Of a DNA stretch of 39,932 nt, positions 1 to 8,323 are shown in pieces. The position numbers were made by a program, and so were the translations under genes. The first letter of the stretch is position 1; each line of letters begins with the position of its first letter. The stretch is from Actinomycetota bacterium (lineage in GTDB: Bacteria; Actinomycetota; Thermoleophilia; BMS3ABIN01). A model generated the notes under the pieces. It ran no database searches, was not told the DNA's origin, and saw only the letters and a program-made list of their open reading frames with translations. The stretch spans positions 1 to 39,932 of the forward strand of contig JAMDDD010000045.1 in NCBI GenBank assembly GCA_023489275.1. Direction: 5' to 3'.

Positions 1-12
1 TAAAATCTCATC

Positions 13-1230
13 ATGCCAATCATCGTCCAGAAATATGGCGGCACCTCTGTCGGCGGCACCAAGCGCATCAGGAACGTGGCGCGGCGGATCGTCGCAGCTG
101 AGAACGACGGCAACGAGGTGGTAGCCGTAGTGAGCGCCATGGGCAACTCCACCGACGATCTGCTGAAGATGGCTCACGAAATCTCCGCTGACCCGCCGGA
201 GCGGGAGCTTGACATGCTGCTTTCCACCGGCGAGCGCGTCAGCGTCGCCCTGCTGGCGATGGCGATCCATGAACTGGGCAGTACCGCCATCTCTCTGTCC
301 GGCAACCAGGCGGGTATTCAAACCAACACAGTTCATACCAAAGCGCGGATAACCGGCATCGAGACACGGCGCTTAATCGAAGAGCTCGAAAGTGGTAAGA
401 TTGTGCTCGTTGCCGGTTTTCAAGGCGTGTCGCCGGAGGAGGACGTTACCACCCTGGGCCGGGGCGGTTCCGACACCACGGCGGTGGCGCTGGCCGCGGC
501 GCTGGCCGCCCGCGAGTGCGAAATCTACACCGACGTGGACGGCGTCTACAGCGCCGACCCCCGGATAGTGCCCGGCGCCCGCAAGCTCGACGAAATCTCT
601 TACGGCGAAATGCTGGAGATGGCAGCCACCGGTGCGGCGGTGCTCATGCTGCGGTCGGTTGAGTATGCACAAAAGTATGGCGTGCCGCTGCACGTGCGCA
701 GCAGCTTCAGCGACAAGCCTGGAACCTGGGTCAGAAAGGAAGATGAAGACATGGAAAAAGCCGTCGTCAGCGCGGTAACACACAAGACAGACGAGTCGAA
801 GCTGACGCTGCTGAGGGTTCCCGACCGGCCGGGAGTAGCAGCGACTGTGTTTGGCGCCCTTGCCGAACAGAATGTCAACGTGGACATGATCATCCAGAAC
901 GTCAGCGAGCAGGGCACAACGGATATATCATTTACGGTCAACCAGCCGGACCTGCCGGCGGCGCAGAAGGCGCTCGACGCCATCTCCGGTGACATGGGCG
1001 TTGCATATCTTATTGGCGAGCAGATGGGAAAGGTCTCCATCATCGGCGCCGGCATGAAGAGCTATCCGGGCGTCGCCGCGAAGATGTTCCGGACGCTGGC
1101 GGACGCCGGCATCAACATCGAGATGATCAGCACTTCGTCGATCAAGGTCTCATGCGTGATTGAACGGGCCAAAGTTGAACAAGCCGTCAAGGTGTTGCAC
1201 GCGGCATTTAATCTGGGGCAAACCGGTTAA
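13..1230 (+). CDS. lysC: Aspartate kinase
   Basis: This 405-residue protein phosphorylates L-aspartate to aspartyl-4-phosphate, the entry step to lysine, threonine, methionine and diaminopimelate. The N-terminus shows the amino-acid-kinase signature KYGGTSV, with [16 protein letters not shown] and [12 protein letters not shown] further on. The last ~140 residues are two ACT domains ([14 protein letters not shown] and [19 protein letters not shown]), where lysine and/or threonine would bind for feedback control. Length fits the monofunctional class with no homoserine dehydrogenase fused. The ATG at 13 gives the expected [10 protein letters not shown] start. The next gene in the pathway follows 97 bases later on the same strand, so the two are probably one operon. 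The upstream promoter is outside the window. Confidence 0.97.
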   Translation: MPIIVQKYGGTSVGGTKRIRNVARRIVAAENDGNEVVAVVSAMGNSTDDLLKMAHEISADPPERELDMLLSTGERVSVALLAMAIHELGSTAISLSGNQAGIQTNTVHTKARITGIETRRLIEELESGKIVLVAGFQGVSPEEDVTTLGRGGSDTTAVALAAALAARECEIYTDVDGVYSADPRIVPGARKLDEISYGEMLEMAATGAAVLMLRSVEYAQKYGVPLHVRSSFSDKPGTWVRKEDEDMEKAVVSAVTHKTDESKLTLLRVPDRPGVAATVFGALAEQNVNVDMIIQNVSEQGTTDISFTVNQPDLPAAQKALDAISGDMGVAYLIGEQMGKVSIIGAGMKSYPGVAAKMFRTLADAGINIEMISTSSIKVSCVIERAKVEQAVKVLHAAFNLGQTG

Positions 1231-1246
1231 AAACAGTTTCAAGATG

Positions 1247-1304
1247 CCGGTTGCTGGTTTCTGGTTAAAACCTTCGTAACTCAGAACTGGAAACCGGAAA
1301 CCGG
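1247..1304. repeat. Heptamer repeat hairpin between lysC and asd
   Basis: Two arms, 1247-1266 and 1285-1304, are imperfect inverted copies (16 of 20 positions match), each built from 7-base units such as GGTTTCT or AAACCGG. The right arm ends about 20 bases upstream of the asd start. It belongs to the family of 7-base-period repeats seen at gene borders across the window. Confidence 0.75.
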
Positions 1305-1327
1305 AAACCTGTTTTAGAGGATTTTTC

Positions 1328-2347
1328 TTGGCCGAAGATTTTAACATAGCGGTGGCGGGCGCCACCGGCGCCGTCGGCGCCGTCATGCTGAAGCTGCTGG
1401 AGGAGCGGGGGTTCCCGATCGCCTCCATCAGGCCGCTCGCTTCGGCGCGATCCGCGGGCCAGCCGGTGACATTCGCCGGCGAAGAAGTCGAGGTCCAGGA
1501 GCTGACCGCTGCCAGCTTTGAGGGCATCGACATCGCCCTTTTCTCCGCCGGCGGCGCCCGCAGCAAGGAGTTCGCCCCGGCGGCCGTGGAAGCCGGCGCT
1601 GTTGTCATCGATAACTCAAGCGCCTTCCGGATGGAGTCAAATGTGCCACTCATCGTCCCGGAGGTAAACCCCGAAGACGTCAAATGGCACGAGGGCATTA
1701 TCGCCAACCCGAACTGTTCCACGATTCAGATGGTTGTGGCGCTCAGACCAATTTATGAAGCTGTTGGCATTGAGCGAATTGTTGTCACAACCTTTCAGTC
1801 TGTTTCCGGCACCGGAAAATCCGCGATCGAGGAGCTGTTCGACCAGTCTGAGGCCATGCTGGAGTCCGGCGAGATCGTCGCAAACGTCTACCCCCACCAG
1901 ATTGCCTTTAACGTGCTGCCACATATCGAGCATTTTCACGGCGATGGTTACACGAACGAAGAAATGAAGATGATTAACGAGACGCGCAAGATCTTTGGCG
2001 ATCCGGGACTCCGCGTCACCGCCACCTGCGCCCGCGTTCCCGTCTTCACCGGTCACAGCGAATCGGTAAACATCAAGACATGCCGGCCTGTCAGCGTGGA
2101 AGAGGTCCGCCGCCTGCTGCTGGATGCGCCCGGCATCGCGCTTGTTGACGATCCGGAACATCTCGAATACCCGATGCCGTTGACCGCCGCCGGCCGCGAC
2201 GAGGTAATGGTGGGGCGGATCAGAGCCGACGCTTCCGAGGAGAATTCACTTAACCTCTGGGTAGTTAGCGATAATCTCCGCAAGGGCGCCGCCACCAACG
2301 CCATCCAGATCGCGGAGTTGCTGGTTAGCACAGGCGTGCTGGAATAG
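1328..2347 (+). CDS. asd: Aspartate-semialdehyde dehydrogenase
   Basis: The 339-residue enzyme reduces aspartyl-4-phosphate to aspartate-4-semialdehyde with NADPH, the second step after LysC. The N-terminal Rossmann motif GATGAVGAVML binds NADP, and NPNCST carries the active-site cysteine. Histidine-containing SGTGKSAIEE and GHSESVN segments also fit the family, as does the length. The start is TTG at 1328, preceded by AGAGG; the reading EDFNIAVAGATGAVG needs this start and no ATG lies nearby in frame. It is the last gene of the rightward pair and converges on the tautomerase-thioredoxin operon. Confidence 0.96.
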   Translation: MAEDFNIAVAGATGAVGAVMLKLLEERGFPIASIRPLASARSAGQPVTFAGEEVEVQELTAASFEGIDIALFSAGGARSKEFAPAAVEAGAVVIDNSSAFRMESNVPLIVPEVNPEDVKWHEGIIANPNCSTIQMVVALRPIYEAVGIERIVVTTFQSVSGTGKSAIEELFDQSEAMLESGEIVANVYPHQIAFNVLPHIEHFHGDGYTNEEMKMINETRKIFGDPGLRVTATCARVPVFTGHSESVNIKTCRPVSVEEVRRLLLDAPGIALVDDPEHLEYPMPLTAAGRDEVMVGRIRADASEENSLNLWVVSDNLRKGAATNAIQIAELLVSTGVLE

Positions 2348-2374
2348 CCTGCCAACGCAGCGCCCGTTTACGGG

Positions 2375-2410
2375 AAATGCCCTGTTTTAAAGGCGGTAAA
2401 GGGCTATTTT
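2375..2410 (+). terminator. Possible terminator after asd
   Basis: AAATGCCCT (2375-2383) can pair with AGGGC plus TATTT (2400-2409) and is followed by a short T run. It lies between two convergent transcription units, where a terminator is expected. The loop is long (16 bases) and the stem contains a bulge, so this is only a moderate call. Confidence 0.35.
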
Positions 2411-2501
2411 ATGAAGCGTTCCCAGCGGCATGAAAATATCCCTCCGCCGCTTAAGTTGAAAGCAGGGTTTCAGCCCGCTTGGATGAATTCTCCGTTCGCC
2501 G

Positions 2502-2678
2502 TTATTGAAGCTTTCCGCCCATCCCCCACTGATCCCTGGGAACGTCACGGAATACGATCCAGACATGCTCTTTGGGGGTGCCGGCAATCTCCACGAACGC
2601 CTCCGTGATTCTGTTGACGAGCTCCTGCTTCTGCTCCTGACTGCGCCCCTCGTAGAGTTTAACTTCAATAAAAGGCAT
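2502..2678 (-). CDS. 4-oxalocrotonate tautomerase family protein
   Basis: A 58-residue reading frame begins MPFIEVKLYEGRS and continues with NRITEAFVEIAG and VWIVFRDVPRDQWGMGG, the usual pattern of 4-oxalocrotonate tautomerase-like small enzymes. Pro at position 1 after removal of Met is the catalytic base in this family, and the family length is about 60 residues. Substrate cannot be told from sequence. Its ATG overlaps the stop of thioredoxin by one base (TGATG), so translation is probably coupled. A longer frame on the same strand (2387-2668) covers most of it but shows no family resemblance; the short frame is the real gene. Confidence 0.88.
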   Translation of the reverse strand: MPFIEVKLYEGRSQEQKQELVNRITEAFVEIAGTPKEHVWIVFRDVPRDQWGMGGKLQ

Positions 2679-3007
2679 CAGGAGCCCAGCCAGGGACCCA
2701 GCTCATCGAGAAGCTTTTTCTTCGGCAACGCTCCAATCAGGCGTTTCCTGACTTCGCCGCCCTCAAACAGGAACAGAGTCGGAATGCTGAGAACTTCGTA
2801 CTTGGCCGCCGTGGCCTGGTTGTCATCGACATTGAGCCTCATTACCTTCAGGCTGTCGTATTCGCCCGCAATCTCTTCCAGAATCGGCGCCATTGTCCGG
2901 CAAGGACCGCACCAGGGAGCCCAGAAATCCACCAGCACCGGACCGGGGGATTTCAATACCTCTTCATCCCACGCAGCATCGCCAACATCGGAAAATTTGT
3001 CGCTCAC
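2678..3007 (-). CDS. trxA: Thioredoxin
   Basis: This is a cytosolic dithiol-disulfide oxidoreductase reduced by TrxB. The active site WAPWCGPC places its cysteines at residues 33 and 36. The fold is complete: VLVDFWA strand, LNVDDNQATAAKYEVLSIPTLFLF with the cis-Pro loop, and a C-terminal helix. I place the start at GTG 3007 because AAAGGAGG stands just before it and 109 residues is the normal length; the frame can be extended upstream to 3031 but that would put the Shine-Dalgarno inside the gene. It sits 73 bases downstream of trxB in the same operon and overlaps the tautomerase gene by one base. Confidence 0.95.
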   Translation of the reverse strand: MSDKFSDVGDAAWDEEVLKSPGPVLVDFWAPWCGPCRTMAPILEEIAGEYDSLKVMRLNVDDNQATAAKYEVLSIPTLFLFEGGEVRKRLIGALPKKKLLDELGPWLGS

Positions 3008-3080
3008 ACTTCCTCCTTTGAAGAACGGCAAAACCCAAAATGAAGCGATACCATTATAAAACAGGGGAAAACAAAAGCAA

Positions 3081-4007
3081 CTAGGCGGTTTCTTCTACAT
3101 ACTTCTCGGCTTGAACCGCCGCCAGAGCGCCCTCTCCGACCGCCACCGCCACCTGCTTGAGCAGGTTGGCGCGGCAGTCTCCGCAGGCAAAAATTCCGGG
3201 CACACTCGTCTGCAGCGACTCATCGGTCAGGATATATTCCCGCCCGTCCAGCTTGATCAGCCCTTCGCAGAACTCGGTATTCGGCACCGTGCCGATATAG
3301 AAGAAAACTCCGTCAACGGCATACTCGTTCCGGTCGTGGCTGTTCTTGTTTTCAACGACCATCTGTTCAACCTTGCCGTTGCCAACGATTTTTTTCAGGT
3401 GGGAATCCCAGATAATTTCGATCTTGTTGTTGTCGATAGCCCGCTCCCGGAGGATCTTGTCGGCGCGGAGCTCGTCGCGACGGTGAATTATGTAAACCTT
3501 CGAGGCAAACCGGGTCAGGAACAGCGCCTCCTCCACAGCTGAGTTGCCGCCGCCGACGACCGCCACGACCCTGTCACGGTAAAAAGCGCCGTCGCAGGTG
3601 GCGCAATAAGAGACGCCCTTGCCGTGGAATTCTTCGACGCCGGGGACTTCCAGCTTTCGGGACTCAGCCCCGGTCGCGATGATTACCGACCGGCTCCGGA
3701 AGAAACCATCTTCGATAGTAACTACTTTCTGCTCTCCATCAACATCAAGTCCCTCGACCGACTTGATCTCCTGAATATCGGCGCCAAACTCAACCGCCTG
3801 CTGCTTCATTTTTTCGGTCAGTTCAAAGCCGCCAATGCCGGCCGGAAATCCCGGATAATTCTCGATTCTGTCTGTTGTCGCCGCCTGGCCGCCGGCTGTC
3901 GCTTTCTCCAGCAGCAACGTTTTCATCCGGGCGCGGCCGCTGTATAGCGCCGCGGTAAGGCCGGCCGGTCCGCCGCCGATAATGATCACGTCGTAAATCT
4001 CAGCCAT
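3081..4007 (-). CDS. trxB: Thioredoxin-disulfide reductase
   Basis: A 308-residue FAD/NADPH enzyme that reduces thioredoxin. It has the FAD motif GGGPAGLTAALY at the N-terminus, the redox motif CATCDGAFY in the middle, the NADPH motif GGGNSAVEEA, and the C-terminal FAD-contact segment GIFACGDCR. The start is ATG 4007, preceded by GGAGG with 8-base spacing; a GTG at 4022 overlaps that ribosome site and is unlikely. It is the first gene of the trxB-trxA-tautomerase operon, with an extended -10 promoter just upstream. Confidence 0.96.
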   Translation of the reverse strand: MAEIYDVIIIGGGPAGLTAALYSGRARMKTLLLEKATAGGQAATTDRIENYPGFPAGIGGFELTEKMKQQAVEFGADIQEIKSVEGLDVDGEQKVVTIEDGFFRSRSVIIATGAESRKLEVPGVEEFHGKGVSYCATCDGAFYRDRVVAVVGGGNSAVEEALFLTRFASKVYIIHRRDELRADKILRERAIDNNKIEIIWDSHLKKIVGNGKVEQMVVENKNSHDRNEYAVDGVFFYIGTVPNTEFCEGLIKLDGREYILTDESLQTSVPGIFACGDCRANLLKQVAVAVGEGALAAVQAEKYVEETA

Positions 4008-4035
4008 GAAATAGACCTCCACTGATTATCTGCGC

Positions 4036-4044
4036 ATTCTATCA
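4036..4044 (-). promoter_or_regulatory. Extended -10 promoter for trxB
   Basis: On the minus strand TGATAGAAT gives an extended -10 (TGn plus TAGAAT, 5 of 6 to consensus). The predicted start is about 22 bases ahead of the ATG. No convincing -35 stands at 17 bases, as is common for extended -10 promoters. Confidence 0.45.
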
Positions 4045-4173
4045 AAAACCCGGGGAATACAAGTTAAGACAACGACGACGGCCCGGCGATTCAAAAAAAT
4101 GCGCAACCCGTTATGGCAACCGGTAATATATTTATATCCAAATTTCCACGGCAAGACTCAACGCGCCGGTTTC

Positions 4174-4233
4174 CGGGCAGATTTATTTAATCGATATCTG
4201 ACCCAACTATGCTTAGCCGATGCAATCTGCCCG
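4174..4233. repeat. Perfect 10-bp inverted repeat upstream of dedA
   Basis: CGGGCAGATT at 4174-4183 is repeated in reverse complement at 4224-4233, with 40 bases between. It lies in the 276-base gap between the divergent trxB and DedA genes. It could be a looped operator or an RNA stem in the DedA leader. Confidence 0.5.
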
Positions 4234-4283
4234 AGGCTGGCCCCGAGGAGATGATCAGCAATTGATATTTAGTCGATCAATCA

Positions 4284-4895
4284 ATGCAGAACTTCATCGA
4301 AAAAATTCTGCCTGACATTGGCATCTGGGGCTACTGGCTGGTTTTTCTCCTGACTTTCCTGGAAGCCTCGGCGTTTGTCGGCCTCCTGGTTCCCGGCGAG
4401 GTAACGCTCCTGATCGCCGGCCTGCTGGCCTCCCAGGGGGTCTTCAATCTGTACATTCTGATCGCCCTGGCTGCGGCGGCCGCCATTCTGGGCGACACCG
4501 CTGGTTACACCATCGGAAAATACGGCGGTCTCCGCTTCCTCCGCCGTTACGGCCGCTACTTTTTCATTAAAGAGCATCACCTCGAGCTGGCGCGGAAGTA
4601 CTTTAAAAAACATGGCGGCAAGACCATCCTCCTGGGGCGCTTTGTCGGGATTCTCCGGTCGCTGGCGCCGGTTATGGCCGGCATCAGCAATATGCCGTAT
4701 CACTTATTTGCCATCTATAACGTCATCGGCGGCATTGTCTCGGTGACGGCGCTCCTGCTGCTGGGTTATTTTTTTGGCGAGAGCTGGGAGTTGATTGACA
4801 AGGTGCTGGGCTGGGGCGGGCTTGCCGCCTTTATAATGGTATTGACGGTTGCGGTGGCATGGCTGCTGATCCGGCGCCACAAAAGAAGCTGCTAG
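4284..4895 (+). CDS. DedA family (SNARE-associated) membrane protein
   Basis: This 203-residue polytopic inner-membrane protein carries DedA/VTT marks: an early GLLVPGEVTLLIAG segment, then LGDTAGYTIGKYGG, then FVGILRSLAPVMAGISNMPYHLF before the last membrane segments. DedA proteins act in membrane homeostasis, and some members flip polyprenyl-phosphate or phosphatidylethanolamine; which applies here cannot be read from the sequence. Start ATG 4284 gives the usual short N-terminal helix (MQNFIEKILPDIG). The stop codon TAG is the first three bases of a heptamer repeat, so the repeat abuts the coding end. Confidence 0.93.
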   Translation: MQNFIEKILPDIGIWGYWLVFLLTFLEASAFVGLLVPGEVTLLIAGLLASQGVFNLYILIALAAAAAILGDTAGYTIGKYGGLRFLRRYGRYFFIKEHHLELARKYFKKHGGKTILLGRFVGILRSLAPVMAGISNMPYHLFAIYNVIGGIVSVTALLLLGYFFGESWELIDKVLGWGGLAAFIMVLTVAVAWLLIRRHKRSC

Positions 4896-4953
4896 TTTCT
4901 ATTTGCCGGTTTCAAGTTGCCGGTCTCGTTACTAATGACTGGGAACCCGAAAC
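4893..4953. repeat. Heptamer repeat at the dedA stop codon
   Basis: TAGTTTCTATTT, GGTTTCAAG and GGTCTCG, followed by AACCCGAAAC in the opposite sense, form a degenerate 7-base-period repeat with partly inverted halves. It starts at the DedA stop and ends close to the MBL gene stop on the other strand, filling the gap between two convergent genes. Confidence 0.6.
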
Positions 4954-4960
4954 TTTTCTT

Positions 4961-5761
4961 TTATAAAGCCAGCGATTCTCCATCTTCCATGATGTAAGTA
5001 TCCGGGAAAATACTCCGGGCGGAAGCGAGCATCTGGCGATGATACGCCGGGGAGCGCACGGGACTTAAGTGGCACATGACCAGCCGGCCGGCATGCGCGT
5101 CTTTCGCCAGCCCCGCCGCCTGCCGCGCCGATGTATGGGCCAAGTAGGCTTCGCGGGCGATTTGCTCGGTGGCGGGATCCTCCTCTTCGATGCCGTCGAT
5201 CCAGGCTTCGTGGACCAGCAGGCGGACATCCTCGGCAAAAACCGCCGTGCCCAGGTCGGCGGCGGTGTCCGTGGCAAAGACAATCAAATCGTCAACTCGC
5301 CAGGCGGCTGAGGCGTCGGCGTGAATTTGCTTGCGGGCCCGGACCTGTGTGCCGGCGATGTCATGGCATCCTTCCCCTAAAGGCTCAACCGTTATGTCAA
5401 CGGGCATCTCCTCCAGGGAAGTCGGGTTGAAGGGCTTGCGGACCAGCTCCGCTACGGTTGCGCCCGGGTCTATCCCGGTGATATCGGCTGCCGGCGGATG
5501 GAGATGCACGCGGCGTCCCTTCAACATGGCGGGCAGGTAGACGAGTCCGGCGACGTGATCGAGATGGTAATGGCTGAGAAAGATGTGAATCTCACGCTCC
5601 GGCTCCAGCTCCCGCCGGAATTTTTCCTCCAGCAGCAGCGACAGGCCCGTGCCCGCATCGAAGATGAACAGCGCCTGCGGCAGGCTGAGGAGGGCGCAGG
5701 TGGTTTCACGCCGCGGTGTCGGTATCCAGCCGCCGCTGCCAAGCAGGGTGAAAGCACTCAC
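4961..5761 (-). CDS. MBL-fold metallohydrolase (RNase Z-like)
   Basis: The 266-residue protein has the metallo-beta-lactamase metal motif SHYHLDH (H64, H66, D68, H69), the N-terminal LGSGGWIPTP turn and a C-terminal AHTSARQAAGLA...MCHLSP segment like that of RNase Z and related phosphodiesterases. A dinuclear metal hydrolase is therefore secure; the substrate is not. The start is GTG 5761 with AAAAGGAG six bases upstream. It stands alone on the minus strand, convergent with DedA and divergent from the YhaM-type gene. Confidence 0.88.
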   Translation of the reverse strand: MSAFTLLGSGGWIPTPRRETTCALLSLPQALFIFDAGTGLSLLLEEKFRRELEPEREIHIFLSHYHLDHVAGLVYLPAMLKGRRVHLHPPAADITGIDPGATVAELVRKPFNPTSLEEMPVDITVEPLGEGCHDIAGTQVRARKQIHADASAAWRVDDLIVFATDTAADLGTAVFAEDVRLLVHEAWIDGIEEEDPATEQIAREAYLAHTSARQAAGLAKDAHAGRLVMCHLSPVRSPAYHRQMLASARSIFPDTYIMEDGESLAL

Positions 5762-5870
5762 GGTAACTCCTTTTCATGTTGGACCGGGCCGGCCGATGCC
5801 CTTTCATTTAAAATCAAGGTTGCTTGCCACATTCCGCCGGCAAGAGCCGGTCTGTCTGCCAGATTTCCTA

Positions 5871-5879
5871 TGATATAAA
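5871..5879 (+). promoter_or_regulatory. Extended -10 promoter ahead of the YhaM-type gene
   Basis: TGATATAAA (TGn plus TATAAA) lies about 95 bases upstream of the ATG at 5972, in the divergent gap with the MBL gene. No good -35 is present at standard spacing. Confidence 0.4.
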
Positions 5880-5971
5880 ATATATGAAACCGAATCTGGA
5901 TTTTGAATATTGGCTACTGGTTTAATGAACCTGCCGACAGGCTTTAACTGCTTTTTTCCGATCGGAGCGCA

Positions 5972-6934
5972 ATGAAAACCTTGCTCAAACAGCTGTCGCT
6001 CGGCGACAGGATCACGGATTATTTTGTCTGCGCCGTCAAGAACTTGCGAATTGACAAGAATGGCAACAAGTTCCTGCAACTCCGGCTTACCGACGCCGGC
6101 GGCAATATCGGCGCCGTGATGTGGGATGTCAGTGATTCCGTTGCCGAATCCTTCGCCCAGGGAGACGTAGTCAAGGTCCAGGGCGCCGTTACCACCGATC
6201 ACCGGGGCCAGCCGCAGATCAAGTTGGAAAGGATTAGAGCGGCCGGAGCCGCCGATGACTTTGACCTCGCCAGCCTGCTGCCTGCGAGCGCCCGCCCGCT
6301 CGCAGAAATGCAAGCCGAACTGGCAGATATCAGAGAAAACATCAAAGACGCCGATCTCCGGTCGCTGCTGGATGAAATTTTCGCGGACCCGGCCGTCTAC
6401 CAGGCATTTTGTGATTCACCGGCGGCCAAGGGTTTCCATCACAATTATATTCACGGGCTGCTGGAGCACACCGTCTCGGTCTGCCGGGTCGCCGGCGCGA
6501 TTGGGGCAGAGTACGCGCAGGATATCAACTCTGATCTTCTCATAACCGGCGCCATCCTGCATGACATTGGCAAAACTATCGAATTTGAATATAAAGCCCT
6601 GATAGATTATTCCGATAGCGGCCGCTTGCTGGGTCACATTATTCTCGGTGAGAAAATGGTCAGTGAGGCCATCAACCGGGTGGAGGGATTTCCCCCGGAC
6701 CTGGAGCTGCAACTGCTGCATCTGATTATCTCGCATCACGGCGAATACGAGTACGGTTCCCCCCGGCGGCCAAAAACGCTGGAGGCATTTGTCCTGCACC
6801 ATGCCGACGACATCGACGCCAAAGCCAATGTATTTCAGCGCCTGCGGGCGGAAACGGGGGGAACGGGCGCATCCTGGAGCGAATATAACCGGGTTCTGGA
6901 ACGTTTCCTCTATTTAAAAAAACCGGGGGATTAA
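5972..6934 (+). CDS. OB-fold/HD-domain 3'-5' exoribonuclease, YhaM type
   Basis: The 320-residue protein combines an N-terminal OB-fold (about residues 5-95; LRIDKNGNKFLQLRLTD, GDVVKVQG) with an HD phosphohydrolase domain in the second half, whose metal residues appear in HNYIHGLLEHT, AILHDIGK and ISHHGE. This order is that of YhaM/CBF1 exonucleases, which trim RNA or single-stranded DNA 3' ends in a metal-dependent way. Start ATG 5972 has GGAG four bases before it. The glycosyltransferase downstream begins six bases after the stop, so the two genes are co-transcribed without an obvious functional link. Confidence 0.9.
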   Translation: MKTLLKQLSLGDRITDYFVCAVKNLRIDKNGNKFLQLRLTDAGGNIGAVMWDVSDSVAESFAQGDVVKVQGAVTTDHRGQPQIKLERIRAAGAADDFDLASLLPASARPLAEMQAELADIRENIKDADLRSLLDEIFADPAVYQAFCDSPAAKGFHHNYIHGLLEHTVSVCRVAGAIGAEYAQDINSDLLITGAILHDIGKTIEFEYKALIDYSDSGRLLGHIILGEKMVSEAINRVEGFPPDLELQLLHLIISHHGEYEYGSPRRPKTLEAFVLHHADDIDAKANVFQRLRAETGGTGASWSEYNRVLERFLYLKKPGD

Positions 6935-6940
6935 GGCGGC

Positions 6941-8176
6941 ATGCGAAATTCTGGCAGCCGCCTGCAGGCTTGGCGCGAGGCAGGCTTTATCTTCCTGCTC
7001 ACCCGCGGGGCGCTGTTTTTGCTGGCGCCCCTCGCTTACCTGACACTGCCGCGGGTTGACCCCGCATACCTGTCGGTGCCGCCAAAGATTGACACGGCGC
7101 TGACAAACACCATGACCGGCTTCGGCCATTACCTGTTTGATATCTGGGCCAGATGGGACTCCGTCTGGTACCTGGAAATAGCACATCACGGATACTCGGC
7201 AACTAACGGCTCGGCCGCTTTCTTTCCGCTCTATCCCTTGCTAATCGCGGTGTTTAAGCCCGCCTTCGGAGGTAACGGCGTTGTCGCGGGGATCCTGATT
7301 TCGCTGGCTTCATGCCTGGTTGCCTTCTACCTGCTCTTCCGGCTCGTCGAGATCGACTTTGGCGCCGGCGTGGCGCGCCGGGCGGTTCTTTACCTGGCCG
7401 TTTTCCCCACCTCGTTTTACTTTCAGGCCATTTACAGCGAGTCGCTGTTTCTGGCACTCACCATCGGCTGCATTTACCTGGCGCGGCGGCGCCAGTATCT
7501 GTTTGCCGGCGCGCTGGGCTTGCTGGCGACGCTTACCCGCAGCGCCGGCCTCGTCCTGATCCTGCCCCTGGCCTTGATGTACATGCATGACCGGGGATGG
7601 AACTGGCGGCGCATCAAAGGGAACTGGATTTTCATCATGCTTGTGCCGCTTGGCCTGGGAATATGGATGCTCTACCTGTATGTCAAATTCGGCGATCCGT
7701 GGCTTTTTTCGGAAGCTCAATCCAACTGGCTCCGGCAGGTGAACGCGCTTGGTCCCATTGGCGGCCTCTGGAACGGAATCGATGCCGCTTTTCAGGGAAT
7801 AAAGACAATCCTGTCAAGCAGCGACATCAACTACAGCCCCATCGATCTCGACCCCCGCCTGTGGCCCGCCAACAACGTCATGAATCTGGCGTTCACGCTT
7901 CCGTTTCTGGGGCTGGCGGTAGCCGCCTTCCGGCGACTGTCACCGGCTTACGCCGCATACGGGCTGGCTTCCCTGCTGCTGCCGCTGTCGTTGCCCTCAG
8001 CCTTCGTGCCGCTGCTGTCGATGCCGCGTTTCGTGCTGGCCGCGTTCCCGCTGTTCATTCTCCTGGCCCTCTGGGGAGAAGAGAAGCCATGGTTTGACCG
8101 GCTGCTGATGGTGCTGTCGCTAACCTTCCTGGGACTGCTGACCGCGAAGTTCGTCGTCTGGACGTGGGTGGCGTAA
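6941..8176 (+). CDS. PIG-V-like mannosyltransferase family membrane protein
   Basis: A 411-residue integral membrane protein with about ten hydrophobic segments. The luminal-type motifs WARWDSVWYLEIAHHGY and FFPLYPLL near the N-terminus are characteristic of the PIG-V/GT-C mannosyltransferase family, which uses polyprenyl-phosphate sugars at the outer face of the membrane. The Asp of WD is the expected catalytic acidic residue. The acceptor is unknown; glycolipid or protein glycosylation are both possible. The start ATG 6941 follows GGCGGC and a GGGGGA only a few bases from the stop of the upstream nuclease gene. Confidence 0.85.
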   Translation: MRNSGSRLQAWREAGFIFLLTRGALFLLAPLAYLTLPRVDPAYLSVPPKIDTALTNTMTGFGHYLFDIWARWDSVWYLEIAHHGYSATNGSAAFFPLYPLLIAVFKPAFGGNGVVAGILISLASCLVAFYLLFRLVEIDFGAGVARRAVLYLAVFPTSFYFQAIYSESLFLALTIGCIYLARRRQYLFAGALGLLATLTRSAGLVLILPLALMYMHDRGWNWRRIKGNWIFIMLVPLGLGIWMLYLYVKFGDPWLFSEAQSNWLRQVNALGPIGGLWNGIDAAFQGIKTILSSSDINYSPIDLDPRLWPANNVMNLAFTLPFLGLAVAAFRRLSPAYAAYGLASLLLPLSLPSAFVPLLSMPRFVLAAFPLFILLALWGEEKPWFDRLLMVLSLTFLGLLTAKFVVWTWVA

Positions 8177-8323
8177 GCCCGGATACGAAGAATGGACAGC
8201 GGACAAGCCGGTAAGCGCCGTTGCGCGGATGACGCTTGACCATGAATATCTCCGCAAAAGATTTCCGGGAGCCGCGTCGCGGCTGAACGACCTCTCCCTT
8301 TCTTGAAAGATAATGTCCGCGTT

